From Mucilaginibacter inviolabilis (GTDB lineage: Bacteria; Bacteroidota; Bacteroidia; Sphingobacteriales; Sphingobacteriaceae), in the NCBI RefSeq assembly GCF_011089895.1, contig NZ_JAANAT010000001.1, forward strand, positions 1,054,001 through 1,118,000: a stretch of DNA of 64,000 nt, in the 5' to 3' direction. The position numbers and the translations under genes were made by a program. A model generated the notes under the pieces. That model made no database searches and was not told the DNA's origin. It was given only the letters and a program-made list of their open reading frames with translations. Shown piece by piece: positions 44,443 to 53,417 of the stretch (its first letter is position 1; every line of letters starts with the position of its first letter).

Positions 44443-45132
44443 ATGAAACTAAAGGTTATAGCTTTTGATGCCGACGACACCCTCTGGGTAAACGAGCCCT
44501 ATTTTTTAAAAACCGAAGAGAAGTTTTGCAGTTTACTGGAGGATTTTTTACCCCAGCATACGGTTTCGAATGAACTTTTTAAGATCGAGATAGCCAATTT
44601 AGCCCTTTATGGTTATGGTATAAAAGGATATATCCTGAGTATGATTGAAGCTGCGCTAAAAATATCCGACAAAAAAATAGGCCTCGACGCTATCGAGCTA
44701 ATCATGGACTATGGCAAAGGAATGCTCAATGAACCTATTGAACTATTGGATGGTGTGGAAGATGTATTGGCAACCTTAAAAAAGCATTACCGCCTGGTGG
44801 TGGCCACCAAAGGTGATCTGCTCGACCAGGAACGTAAGCTCAAAAAATCAGGCCTCTCACATTATTTTCACCATATCGAGATCATGTCTGATAAACAGGA
44901 TGATGATTATACCAAACTGATCAAACACCTGGATATCAAACCGGCCGAGTTTATGATGGTGGGCAACTCCTTAAAATCTGATGTAATGCCGGTGCTTAAT
45001 ATCGGCGGTCATGCCATCCACGTCCCTTTTCATACCACCTGGGCCCATGAGCATGTAGAAACTAATTTAACCCACGAAAATTTTAATCAGGCTGATACAC
45101 TTCGGGAAATTCTGCCGTATATACTTTCATGA
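44443..45132 (+). CDS. HAD-family hydrolase
   Basis: 229 aa. Motif I is AFDADDTLWVNE (about residues 6-17), motif II is LVVATKGD (about 110-117), and motif III/IV lies in EFMMVGNSLKSDVMPVL. All key residues (DxD, T/S, K, D) are visible, so a phosphatase is likely. The substrate is unknown. Its stop overlaps the ATG of the downstream CAT-like gene by four bases, so the two are coupled. Confidence 0.93.
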   Translation: MKLKVIAFDADDTLWVNEPYFLKTEEKFCSLLEDFLPQHTVSNELFKIEIANLALYGYGIKGYILSMIEAALKISDKKIGLDAIELIMDYGKGMLNEPIELLDGVEDVLATLKKHYRLVVATKGDLLDQERKLKKSGLSHYFHHIEIMSDKQDDDYTKLIKHLDIKPAEFMMVGNSLKSDVMPVLNIGGHAIHVPFHTTWAHEHVETNLTHENFNQADTLREILPYILS

Positions 45133-45758
45133 AGCATAAATTAAACATTGATACCTGGGCGCGTAAAGAGCATTTTAATTTTTTTAAAACTTTCGAAGAA
45201 CCATTTTATGGCGTTGTGGTCAATATCGACTGTACAAAGGCCTACAGTTACGCTAAGGATAACGGTGTGTCTTTTTTTCTATATTATCTGCATAAATCCT
45301 TAGCTGCTATCAACGAGTTGGAACCATTCAAATACCGTATTTATGGCGACGATGTTTTTGTTTATGACCGTATAAACGCCGGCCCAACTATTGGTCGTGC
45401 TAACGGCACTTTTGGTTTTGGCTATATCGATTTTCATCCTTCGCTAAATACTTTCCTGGAAGGTGCTAAAAAAGAGATTGAAAGGGTGCAAAGTACCACC
45501 AGTCTTTTTGCCCTAAAGCTCGATGATGATATTGTACATTATTCGGCTATGCCCTGGATCAATTTTACCAGCTTATCCCATGCTCGTAGTTTTTCGTTCC
45601 CGGATAGCTGTCCTAAAATATCATTCGGAAAAATGACGGAGGATAATGGTAAAAAAAGCATGCCGTTATCACTTCATGTACATCATGCTCTGGTTGATGG
45701 CTTACATGTGGGGCAATACTATGATCTTTTCCAGGAACTGATGAACAGTAGTAATTAA
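45129..45758 (+). CDS. Chloramphenicol acetyltransferase-like O-acetyltransferase
   Basis: 209 aa of the type-A CAT fold. The catalytic motif HVHHALVDGLHVGQYYDLFQ (His about 186) matches the HHAVCDGFHVGR signature, and PWINFTSLSH carries the hydroxyl-binding SFTS-like Ser of CAT. The N-terminal IDTWARKEHFNFF also matches. It could acetylate chloramphenicol or another hydroxyl substrate. It sits in a chromosomal metabolic setting with no mobile element nearby, so resistance is not implied. Coupled to the HAD gene by a four-base overlap. Confidence 0.9.
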   Translation: MKHKLNIDTWARKEHFNFFKTFEEPFYGVVVNIDCTKAYSYAKDNGVSFFLYYLHKSLAAINELEPFKYRIYGDDVFVYDRINAGPTIGRANGTFGFGYIDFHPSLNTFLEGAKKEIERVQSTTSLFALKLDDDIVHYSAMPWINFTSLSHARSFSFPDSCPKISFGKMTEDNGKKSMPLSLHVHHALVDGLHVGQYYDLFQELMNSSN

Positions 45759-45765
45759 ACTACTG
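45746..45765. terminator. Convergent terminator at the CAT-like/GNAT gene ends
   Basis: CAGTAGT / ACTACTG with loop AATTAA overlies the last codons and stops of the two convergent genes and is followed by CTTTTTCC on the plus strand. It is compact and partly coding. Confidence 0.65.
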
Positions 45766-46267
45766 CTTTTTCCATTACAATGAGCTCTATCAACTGTTTA
45801 GGGCTACCAAAGCGGCCATGCGCATGAAAGGGTTGTATCTCACCGGTAAATGCGTAACCACGGCGCTCATACCAGCTAATGAGTTCTGCACGGGTGCGGA
45901 TAACCGTCATGGTCAGGGTATGACAATTCAACTGTTTGGCTAATACCTCAGCCGCTTCCAATAAGGCCCGCCCTACTCCTTTCCCCTGCAATACAGGCGA
46001 TACACTAAACATACCGAGGTATAGTTTTGGCCCTTTCACTTCCAGGTAGACGCAGCCTGTGATCAGGCTGTTATCATCCGTGTATTTTAATATAGTGATA
46101 GCCTCGTTAGCGAAATATTCTTTCAGCATCGTTTCATCAATCCGGATACCATCGAGCATATCAGCTTCCGATGTCCAGCCTTTTTTCGACTCTTCACCGC
46201 GGTAGGCGCTGTTAACTAATACATTTAATTCGGGAACGTCGGCAAGTGTGGCTTTGGTAATGGGCAT
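45755..46267 (-). CDS. GNAT-family N-acetyltransferase
   Basis: 170 aa. Motif A reads FSVSPVLQGKGVGRALLEAAE (about residues 92-112), with a preceding GCVYLEVKGPKLYLGM strand and a final YERRGYAFTGEIQPFHAHGRFG. The substrate is unknown. Convergent with the CAT-like gene (their 3' ends overlap by four bases), and 18 bases downstream of the cupin gene, with which it may be co-transcribed. Confidence 0.92.
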   Translation of the reverse strand: MPITKATLADVPELNVLVNSAYRGEESKKGWTSEADMLDGIRIDETMLKEYFANEAITILKYTDDNSLITGCVYLEVKGPKLYLGMFSVSPVLQGKGVGRALLEAAEVLAKQLNCHTLTMTVIRTRAELISWYERRGYAFTGEIQPFHAHGRFGSPKQLIELIVMEKAVV

Positions 46268-46285
46268 ATAGTAAAAAGGGCGTTA

Positions 46286-46618
46286 TTAATATTTAAAATC
46301 CTCACGTACAGGGTCGAATATATCAATCAGCTTGCAATCGGTAATAGCCCTGCCCCCGTGTATTACATTGGGAGGGATAATGGCATACGTACCTGTATCC
46401 AGTATTTGCGATACGCCATCCACTGTTAATTCAAACTGACCCTCAATAACAAAGGCACATTGATGATTAATATGCTGGTGCATAGGTGATACAGCGCCAG
46501 CTTTTACCTCCAAAAAATTGATGGTATTGCCCGGGGTATGAATGATCTTGGAGAAGTAACCGGGTGTCATTTCCCGGGTCTCGATGTCTGCAAAATGATT
46601 AAATACTTTGTTATCCAT
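46286..46618 (-). CDS. Cupin-domain protein
   Basis: 110 aa single-domain cupin. VKAGAVSPMHQHINHQCAFVIEGQFELTVDGV carries the first metal-binding motif (HxH...E), and YAIIPPNVIHGGRAI carries the second His. The metal and the substrate are unknown; sugar-isomerase-like or auxiliary roles are possible. It lies upstream of the GNAT gene on the same strand. Confidence 0.93.
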   Translation of the reverse strand: MDNKVFNHFADIETREMTPGYFSKIIHTPGNTINFLEVKAGAVSPMHQHINHQCAFVIEGQFELTVDGVSQILDTGTYAIIPPNVIHGGRAITDCKLIDIFDPVREDFKY

Positions 46619-46799
46619 GATAGTGTTTGAAGCCTTATGAAAGCTTAAACGTAAAAGTATAAAAATTACCTTGAACGCAGTAAGCCTTGTCGTTGTGTTT
46701 TGATCAGGTTACCGTCAGAATAGCAGGTAAAAAATACACGGGTTAAAACTAAGCCGTATATTTAAGGGTTAATAAATTATACTACATTCTACGCTTGAT

Positions 46800-47693
46800 A
46801 TGGCTTTTATTGATTACTATAAAACTCTGGGTCTTACTAAAACCGCCACCGATAAGGATATTAAAAATGCTTACCGCAAGCTGGCGCGTAAATATCACCC
46901 CGACCTTAATCCGGATAACGCGGAAGCCCACAAGAAATTCCAGGAACTTAATGAAGCTAATGAAGTGCTGAGCGATCCGGAAAAGCGAAAAAAATATGAT
47001 AAATACGGTGAGAACTGGCAGCACGGAGAAGCTTATGAACAACAAGCCCGGCAACAACAAAGCCGACAAGGTAGTTATGGTGGTGGTGGTTTCGGCGGAT
47101 TTACTGATGATGAAAGCTTCGGTGGTGGCGATTTTTCCGACTTTTTTAAATCAATGTTTGGTGGCGGAGGCAGCAGGCAAACTAAATACCGCGGGAAGGA
47201 TCTGAATGCAGAGTTACAATTAAGTCTGCTGGATATCGCGGAAACTCACAAACGAACCTTAACAGTTAATGGTAAAAATATACGTATTACTATTCCTGCA
47301 GGCATCGAAAATGGGCAAACCATTAAGATAACCGGTCATGGTGGTGCAGGTGTAAATAACGGTCCGGCAGGAGATCTGTATATCAAATTTTCAATATCAG
47401 ATGATCCCCGCTTTAAGCGTGACGGGCGCAATTTATATGCTACCATAAAGCTTGATCTTTATACCGCTGTGCTTGGCGGCGAAATTACCGCGGAGACATT
47501 GACCGGCAAAGTTAAGGTAAAGGTAAAGCCAGAAACGCAGAATGGTACCAAAGTGAAGCTAAAAGGCAAAGGTTTACCTGTTTATAAAAAAGAGAATGAG
47601 TTTGGCGACTTGTACCTTACTTATGATATCCAGATACCGGTTAACCTTACCGATCAGCAAAAGCAGTTATTTGAAGAACTTTCAAAGTCATGA
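46800..47693 (+). CDS. cbpA: DnaJ-type chaperone CbpA
   Basis: 297 aa. The J domain covers about residues 4-72 with HPD at 33-35. A Gly/Phe-rich linker ([11 protein letters not shown] ... [17 protein letters not shown]) and the two C-terminal substrate-binding domains follow; the Cys-rich zinc-finger of DnaJ is absent, which is the CbpA arrangement. It works as a co-chaperone of DnaK. The cbpM-like gene immediately downstream matches the classic cbpA-cbpM pair. Confidence 0.93.
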   Translation: MAFIDYYKTLGLTKTATDKDIKNAYRKLARKYHPDLNPDNAEAHKKFQELNEANEVLSDPEKRKKYDKYGENWQHGEAYEQQARQQQSRQGSYGGGGFGGFTDDESFGGGDFSDFFKSMFGGGGSRQTKYRGKDLNAELQLSLLDIAETHKRTLTVNGKNIRITIPAGIENGQTIKITGHGGAGVNNGPAGDLYIKFSISDDPRFKRDGRNLYATIKLDLYTAVLGGEITAETLTGKVKVKVKPETQNGTKVKLKGKGLPVYKKENEFGDLYLTYDIQIPVNLTDQQKQLFEELSKS

Positions 47694-47708
47694 TATAAAT
47701 TAAATAAG

Positions 47709-48002
47709 ATGAAAACAGCGGATTTAATATCAATAAATGATTTTTGTTTGTATCATAACGTGGAGTATGCCTTTATAGAATCGCTATATGAGGCTGATTT
47801 AGTCAAAGTTACCCTGATTAATGAAACTACTTATATACCTGGCGAGGAATTGCGAAAACTGGAAAAACTGATTAATCTTTACCAACTGGATATCAACGTA
47901 GCCGGTATAGAAGCCATCAGTCATTTATTGCACCGCATGGAAAAAATGCAGAACGATATGCAAAGCCTGAAAAATAAACTGAGGTTGTATGAAAGTGAAT
48001 AA
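47709..48002 (+). CDS. cbpM: Chaperone modulator CbpM-like protein
   Basis: 97 aa. MerR-like N-terminal helices (SINDFCLYHNVEYAFIESL) and LRKLEKLINLYQLDINVAGIEAISHLLHRMEKMQNDMQSLKNKL with a coiled coil. CbpM binds the J domain of CbpA and inhibits it. Assigned mainly by position 15 bases after cbpA and by size; sequence conservation in CbpM is modest. Confidence 0.88.
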   Translation: MKTADLISINDFCLYHNVEYAFIESLYEADLVKVTLINETTYIPGEELRKLEKLINLYQLDINVAGIEAISHLLHRMEKMQNDMQSLKNKLRLYESE

Positions 48003-48009
48003 GTGCCCC

Positions 48010-48471
48010 CTATTCTAGTGATCTAAAGATATATTGTTCATTATAGTCTATTTCGAAATGCTCAAGGAATGATTTATACTCTTCCAAGAAAGACTTTTTT
48101 CGATGATGCTCCTCTTGGTTTTCTATATATTCCGAAACATTTTTTATGTGTGAACGTGAATATGAAAAAGCTCCGTAACCTTCCTGCCATCGAAAAGTTA
48201 AGGTATTAAACTTTTCTTTATTTATCCATTCAGATGAGTCGCTTTTAATCATTCGCATCAAGTCTGAAAGCGATTGATTAGGTCTGAACCCAATAAAAAG
48301 GTGTAAATGATCTGGCATGCTATTTATGGCTATCATTTTATGTCCATTATTACTAATGATTCCAGTGATATATTGATGTAATTTTTCTTTCCATGAAGGA
48401 AGGATCAGAGATTGTCGAAATTTTACGGCGATAACGCATTGAATATGTATCTGGGTATAGGTATTGGGCAT
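48010..48471 (-). CDS. IS200-like transposase of the RAYT (TnpA-REP) group
   Basis: 153 aa HUH nuclease. The HUH motif reads MPDHLHLFIGFRPNQ (about residues 53-67), and the catalytic Tyr lies in YGAFSYSRSHIKNVSEYI (about 107-124). The protein is slightly longer than IS200 TnpA and lacks adjacent IS ends, but sits directly beside a composite REP-like palindrome (48487-48700). This is the usual arrangement of REP-associated tyrosine transposases, which are domesticated and act on REP sequences. Confidence 0.9.
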   Translation of the reverse strand: MPNTYTQIHIQCVIAVKFRQSLILPSWKEKLHQYITGIISNNGHKMIAINSMPDHLHLFIGFRPNQSLSDLMRMIKSDSSEWINKEKFNTLTFRWQEGYGAFSYSRSHIKNVSEYIENQEEHHRKKSFLEEYKSFLEHFEIDYNEQYIFRSLE

Positions 48472-48486
48472 AAAATTGTATGAGTT

Positions 48487-48700
48487 GCATACCTACGGCA
48501 TGCAAAATATTAAATTACTATTTCTACCGACATTTTGCTCCTATCGGAGCACTTTTTATTTTACAATCAGTGTTATTGGTGGTTATATTGGATATGGGAG
48601 TATATCGGAACTAGATCCGGTTTACAAAAATGCTCCGATAGGAGCAAAATGTCGGTAGAATTATGGTCGTTAGTAAAGAACTCGTGCCGTAGGTACGAAA
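48487..48700. repeat. REP/BIME-like composite inverted repeat beside the RAYT gene
   Basis: Inner 30-bp arms TTCTACCGACATTTTGCTCC... at 48522-48551 and their exact complement at 48631-48660 face each other over 79 bp; each ends in the hairpin TGCTCCTATCGGAGCA. Outer arms also form small hairpins (GCATACCTACGGCATGC at 48487 and CGTGCCGTAGGTACG near 48683) in opposite orientation. The whole is about 214 bp, directly upstream of the RAYT start. Confidence 0.88.
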
Positions 48701-48715
48701 CTAAAATATGGTGAC

Positions 48716-50398
48716 TTATTCCATGTACTTCAACATCATCCGCTCACTTACAATATTAGCATCTTCTATCACAGAATCCGGATATCCCATGGATTCTAAT
48801 ATGGCTATACCGTTACGGCTTTTGAGTAGGCCCTCTTTAAGCTTATAGTCAAACACCAGGACAGCCCCCGATTTTGAATCTTCGAAAGAATAAATAGCAA
48901 AATCTTCATCGAGTAATTCGGCCAGTTCCAGGTCATGAGTTGATACAAAAACAAAATTTTGATTAGCGGTGATATAGGATAATACCGATTTTGCGGCGGC
49001 GATACGTTCAATTGTATTGGTACCCCGGAAAATTTCGTCAATAATAACCAGGCTTTTTACCTGTTCAACCTCGTTGCTGCGGCTCATAATAGTGAGTATG
49101 GATTGTGCCTGAGCCTGGAAATAGCTTTTTTGCTCTTCTATACTATCACTGGTTTTGATGCTGGTCTGTATCTTTAAAAAAGGTGCTTTATATTCCTTTG
49201 TGCAGCTCGTGAATAAAGTTTGAGCCAACAGGGTGTTAACAGCTATAGCCTTAATAAAGGTTGTTTTACCCGACATGTTTGAACCCGTTATCAAAGCGCC
49301 TTTATCAGCACGGGTATACAGCGAATTGGTAACACATTTATCAATCAACGGATGATAAAGATCGGTGATGTTCATTTGTGCATCTGTGTCGATAAACTGG
49401 GGCTTATTGTAATAAGGCAACCCATCTCTTACCGATTGGATAGCTACCAGCATATCAATTTCTGCAACGTATTGATAAATCTGCTCGATATCTTCCCGAT
49501 ACTTTTCAATATGCTTTATGGAGCTGGCGTAGATGCGGGGTTCTAATAAAAATAATGTTTTAACGAGTTGAAAAACGGCGTAGCTCAAATCACCGGCCCC
49601 ATTAATCAGCTTGCTTTCTAAGTTAATAATACTTAAAGATCGTTTTAGCCCCAGCAAATTTTTTAAACTGTTCTTCACAGATTCATTATCCTCCAATCCG
49701 GAGTTTTTTACCAGCCATACCGCTACATTATGCATGATAAGCAATTGGGGCAGTGAGTTGGTATAGGCGCTTATTTTTTTCTTGTTGGCATAATGTAAAA
49801 CCACATTATAACCCACAAAGAACAATAGTAACAGGATACTGATGGGGTTAGGGTAAACAATTAGTGACGCGATCAGGGCAATGATCACCAATGGTACAAA
49901 CCTGATATAGAAATTCATGATAGGCACAAACAGTGATTCATGAGTTTTTAAAAACAGATCGGCAATATAATAGGCGTACGTGTTGTTGAGTTTTGATAGT
50001 TGCAGTTCAATCAGCTCGCGGTTGGGTTTATCTTGATTGATAGCCTCAACCTTAGCATCAAGCTCCAGTAGTTTTTCAAGGTTTGTTTCGGGGAAATGCA
50101 GCTTTTTATATAGATATTGTTTCCCGGGCTTGGAACTTGTTCTGTCGATATAGTTAAAAATACTTTTAAGATCGATATCTTCTGCGGTAACATCTGATAA
50201 CCTATCCCAGCTTTTATCGGCATTTAAATAGGTTTTAATCAAGTCGAAATTGCGCCTGGTATTTACGGGCTTACCCCATTTACTTTTTATTTTATCAAGC
50301 TTTTTTTCTTCGGCCCGTAGTTTACCGTAATAAGAGCTTATCAATGAAAAACCCAGAACGATGGCCAAAAATAGCAGTGTAAATAAAAAGTAATACAT
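48716..50398 (-). CDS. Membrane-anchored MutS-like ATPase
   Basis: 560 aa. An N-terminal helix (about 1-18) and two further hydrophobic helices (about 168-205, FVPLVIIALIASLIVYP and ISILLLLFFVGYNVVLHY) precede a MutS core. The C-terminal ATPase has Walker A GSNMSGKTT (about 372-380), Walker B SLVIIDEIFRGTNTIER (about 449-465) and a FVFVSTHDLELA switch. No mismatch-recognition domain I (Phe-x-Glu) is seen, so it is not a canonical MutS. Membrane-anchored MutS-like proteins of this kind are common in Bacteroidota with unknown substrate. Confidence 0.88.
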   Translation of the reverse strand: MYYFLFTLLFLAIVLGFSLISSYYGKLRAEEKKLDKIKSKWGKPVNTRRNFDLIKTYLNADKSWDRLSDVTAEDIDLKSIFNYIDRTSSKPGKQYLYKKLHFPETNLEKLLELDAKVEAINQDKPNRELIELQLSKLNNTYAYYIADLFLKTHESLFVPIMNFYIRFVPLVIIALIASLIVYPNPISILLLLFFVGYNVVLHYANKKKISAYTNSLPQLLIMHNVAVWLVKNSGLEDNESVKNSLKNLLGLKRSLSIINLESKLINGAGDLSYAVFQLVKTLFLLEPRIYASSIKHIEKYREDIEQIYQYVAEIDMLVAIQSVRDGLPYYNKPQFIDTDAQMNITDLYHPLIDKCVTNSLYTRADKGALITGSNMSGKTTFIKAIAVNTLLAQTLFTSCTKEYKAPFLKIQTSIKTSDSIEEQKSYFQAQAQSILTIMSRSNEVEQVKSLVIIDEIFRGTNTIERIAAAKSVLSYITANQNFVFVSTHDLELAELLDEDFAIYSFEDSKSGAVLVFDYKLKEGLLKSRNGIAILESMGYPDSVIEDANIVSERMMLKYME

Positions 50399-50498
50399 GC
50401 CTTAAAAATAAAAAAAATATACTAAACCTCAAGTAGTATTTATAGTCTATAAATATAAAATAACTAATAACTACAGTGTTAACTTAAGTTTTTGAATT

Positions 50499-50777
50499 AT
50501 GAAACTCATCAAATTTTCAGTCATAGTTTTTGCATTACTATTTTCAGTTCAATTTGTAAAAGCTCAAAGTATATCCGTAGGCGCTTCATTTGGTTATGGT
50601 TACCCGCATTCACGAGTGGTAGTTGCGTCTAATTATCCGGCATATGGTTATTATGACCGCCCTGTATATTACGGTTATGCCCGCAGGGTTTATTATAATC
50701 GCCCATATTATTATCCAGGCCGTTATTATGCCCGCCCTGTTTATTACAGAGTACACCGTCATTACGGGTGCTGGTAA
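50499..50777 (+). CDS. Tyr/Arg-rich secreted small protein
   Basis: 92 aa. The signal peptide MKLIKFSVIVFALLFSVQFVKAQ is followed by a Tyr-Pro-Arg-rich mature chain with many repeats of YYxRPxYY and YYNRPYYYP and a final HYGCW. Its tyrosine content is extreme, suggestive of an adhesive, matrix or surface-coat polypeptide. No family is recognised beyond small secreted Bacteroidota proteins. A terminator directly follows. Confidence 0.75.
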   Translation: MKLIKFSVIVFALLFSVQFVKAQSISVGASFGYGYPHSRVVVASNYPAYGYYDRPVYYGYARRVYYNRPYYYPGRYYARPVYYRVHRHYGCW

Positions 50778-50790
50778 GCACTCTATAAGA

Positions 50791-50824
50791 AAAGAAACGC
50801 CCGGTTATTACCGGGCGTTTCTTT
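50791..50824 (+). terminator. Terminator of the Tyr-rich protein gene
   Basis: AAAGAAACGCCCGG / CCGGGCGTTTCTTT with loop TTATTA and a T-run, 13 bases after the stop. Strong stem. Confidence 0.94.
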
Positions 50825-50871
50825 TTTAAAACGAGTTGGAACAACTCCTTGAGAATAACTCAAACAGTGTT

Positions 50872-51648
50872 TTATCTGTTGCCGCTCAAAAAGCGTTGTA
50901 ATGCCTGTTGGGTGAACTCTGAAAGTACCAGTTCGCCACTAATGGCTGCGCGTTGGGTTAATAGTTCGTCCCAGTCTTCTGTGCCTTCCCACAGGATTTG
51001 TTTTAGTCCGGCGAGGGCATCGGGATTATAGGAGGCTAGCTTTTCTGTAAGCTCCACTACAGCTGAGTCGAGTGAAGCAGTATCTTCATATACGTCATTA
51101 TACAGGCCATGTTCATGCGCCCATTGAGCAGTTTGAAAATCAGAGGCCCTGATGGTTAACTGGGAAAATGCAGATAAACCAACTTTACGGGTTACCGCCG
51201 GCGATATTACAAATGGCCCTATACCGATAGCCAGTTCACTTAGTTTGATAGAAGCAAAGCTGGAAGCCAGGCAATAATCGGCCGCAGCTGCAAGCCCCAC
51301 TCCTCCTCCAACTGCCTTGCCCTGAACACGGGCAACAATTATTTTAGACGATTTACGGCAGGCATTGATTACTTTGGCAAAGCCCGAAAAAAAGAGCGCC
51401 CCTGTTTCCTTATCTTTTATTTCCACCAACTCATCAAAACTGGCTCCGGCACAAAACGTACGATCACCGCCACTCTTCAAGATGATCACCTTTACTTCCG
51501 GATCATTACCCATCTGTGTAATATACCCCGCAAGATCATTTAAAAGAACAGTTGGCAGGGAGTTTTGGGCAGGATGAGAAAAGCTTATGGTTGCAATACC
51601 GTTTGAACTCTTTGAGAAAGTCACGTTACCATTATCAGTAGATGGCAT
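50872..51648 (-). CDS. Enoyl-CoA hydratase/isomerase family protein
   Basis: 258 aa from the ATG at 51648 (MPSTDNGNVTFSKS); the longer frame adds 16 residues. The crotonase fold shows ISFSHPAQNSLPTVLLNDL, CAGASFDELVEI (oxyanion), KAVGGGVGLAAAADYCLAS and a Glu/Asp position in IKLSELAIGIGPFVISP. The reaction is probably hydration or isomerisation of an enoyl-CoA, possibly a methylglutaconyl-CoA-type step; no beta-oxidation neighbours are present. Confidence 0.92.
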   Translation of the reverse strand: MPSTDNGNVTFSKSSNGIATISFSHPAQNSLPTVLLNDLAGYITQMGNDPEVKVIILKSGGDRTFCAGASFDELVEIKDKETGALFFSGFAKVINACRKSSKIIVARVQGKAVGGGVGLAAAADYCLASSFASIKLSELAIGIGPFVISPAVTRKVGLSAFSQLTIRASDFQTAQWAHEHGLYNDVYEDTASLDSAVVELTEKLASYNPDALAGLKQILWEGTEDWDELLTQRAAISGELVLSEFTQQALQRFLSGNR

Positions 51649-51752
51649 AATTTTGAGGTTTATTTTAAGATAATGCAGTGATTTAGTAATCACCAATCAG
51701 CCCAATATCAGAAGTATTTAGTTTACCTGCAATTTTGGTTTAAAATAGTTTG

Positions 51753-53417
51753 TCAAACAACTAAGGGTAATTCAAAGTAAAAGGTAGCCCCTTTACCTAA
51801 CTCACTCTCTACCCCTATTTTACCCTGATGATTATTAATGATTTCGGCACTGATATACAGGCCCATGCCCAGACCGCTTGTCATAAACTTTTTATCTTCA
51901 ACCCTATAAAAACGTTCAAATATCCGCTCTATCTGTTCTTCAGATAAACCGATGCCATAATCGCTTACCGATACGCGTACCACATTAGCATTTATGGTGG
52001 TTTTCAGAATGATTTTCTTGTCGGCAAGCGAATATTTTACGGAATTATTTATAAAATTCATCAAAACCTGCTCCAACCGTTCGGCATTACCCGTAATTAG
52101 GATATCAGGTTGCAGCTGACTGTCAAACTCATATAGTGGATAAATGTGTTTTGAGTTTTCGGTTACCTGTGCCATAAGGTCAGACAAGTTAACTTCGCCC
52201 ATGGCATATTCAAGTCTCCCAGCCTGTATTTTACTCACATCAAGCAAATCATTGATAAGGCGCTGCAACTTATTGATAGCTACGCTTGCTTTTTCGATAT
52301 ACTGCTTTACTACAGGCGGTACTTCTTCCCTCTTATAGGAAGTGATGAGCTGCAGATACCCTTTTAAACTGGTTAATGGCGTGCGGAGCTCATGGCTGGC
52401 AATGCCGATAAATTCATCCTTACGATCCATTTCCCTTTTTTGATCTTCAATATCCGTAGCTGTACCTACCCAGAAAATAATTTCGCCCTTATCATCCCTC
52501 AAAGGAACGGCCCGGTTCAGGTGCCAGCGGTAGGTGTTATCCCATCTTTTGTACCGGTTTTCAACCTCAAATATATTGCCCGTTTTTAAAGCCTCAATAT
52601 ACTTATCTAAGGTATTGGGCAGGTCATCCGGGTGTACTACATGCTGCCATCCCCAGCCTACAGTATCGCCATAGCCACGGCCAGTATAGTTATACCATTG
52701 CTGATTATAAAAGTCAACCTCACCGGCTGGCAAGTTTGTCCAGGTCATTTGCGGTATATTGTTGGCCAGTAGTTTAAAATGTTCGCGGCTTATCAGCAGA
52801 TCATTGGTTCGGGCTCTAACCGTATCTTCCAGTTCATTATTGAGCTTTTCTGCCGCGTTTTGGGCAGCCAGTAGCTGTTCGTTTTTTACTTTTAGTTCCC
52901 ATTCAGTCTCTTTTTGACTGGTAAGATCGGTTAAGATCAAACTTAAGGCAGTGCCCTCATCCAGGTCAAGTGTAGTGCAGGAAAGCAGACAGGGCGTAAG
53001 TTTTCTGTATTTATCGGCCAGTAATATTTCGCCTTTGCAATCTTCCTTCCACCCTTTAAATATGAGCTCATTAAATTTCTCTCCTGATATTTCAGGAATA
53101 AAAAAGGCAAAGTTTAGTCCAATTACCTTTTCTAACGGCAAATTCATCATGGTGGCAAACCGCGAATTACTGTACAGAATAGTTCCTTCTCGATTCAAGG
53201 TAACCGCGCCTTCATTCATCTTTTCAATAAAAACGCGATAAGTTTGGTCGGCTGTTTTTAAAGTATATAATTGGTGCCCTTCAGCGTCTTTTACAATAAG
53301 CGCATCAACCTGGCCGGTACGAATGGCGTCAATGGTATCATTGGCTTCCTCCAGCTGTATCCGAAGTTCTTCGTTTTGCTGCAGTAATTCTTCATATGTA
53401 TATTTAGCCAGTTCCAT
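51753..53417 (-). CDS. PAS-domain sensor histidine kinase of the kai operon
   Basis: 554 aa, no membrane helix. An N-terminal coiled coil (residues 5-35, EELLQQNEELRIQLEEANDTI) precedes two PAS domains (about 55-170 and about 215-330, the second with the PAC-type YRWHLNRAVPLRDDKGEIIFWVGTATDI). HisKA has His342 in ASHELRTPLTSL, and HATPase_c carries N (FINNSVKYS), G1 (DYGIGLS) and G2 (GLGMGLYI) boxes. It shares a one-base overlap with kaiB2, so it is the fourth gene of the kai operon. A cytosolic kinase downstream of KaiC is plausible as an output, like SasA in cyanobacteria but without a KaiB-like sensor domain. Confidence 0.93.
   Translation of the reverse strand: MELAKYTYEELLQQNEELRIQLEEANDTIDAIRTGQVDALIVKDAEGHQLYTLKTADQTYRVFIEKMNEGAVTLNREGTILYSNSRFATMMNLPLEKVIGLNFAFFIPEISGEKFNELIFKGWKEDCKGEILLADKYRKLTPCLLSCTTLDLDEGTALSLILTDLTSQKETEWELKVKNEQLLAAQNAAEKLNNELEDTVRARTNDLLISREHFKLLANNIPQMTWTNLPAGEVDFYNQQWYNYTGRGYGDTVGWGWQHVVHPDDLPNTLDKYIEALKTGNIFEVENRYKRWDNTYRWHLNRAVPLRDDKGEIIFWVGTATDIEDQKREMDRKDEFIGIASHELRTPLTSLKGYLQLITSYKREEVPPVVKQYIEKASVAINKLQRLINDLLDVSKIQAGRLEYAMGEVNLSDLMAQVTENSKHIYPLYEFDSQLQPDILITGNAERLEQVLMNFINNSVKYSLADKKIILKTTINANVVRVSVSDYGIGLSEEQIERIFERFYRVEDKKFMTSGLGMGLYISAEIINNHQGKIGVESELGKGATFYFELPLVV

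Noticed and set aside
45129..45758. Acquired chloramphenicol-resistance gene
   Set aside because: Composition matches the neighbourhood and there is no mobile element; it is coupled to a chromosomal HAD gene.
48010..48700. Complete IS200/IS605 insertion sequence
   Set aside because: There is no tnpB and no left/right ends with a target motif; the composite palindrome on one side fits a RAYT/REP arrangement instead.
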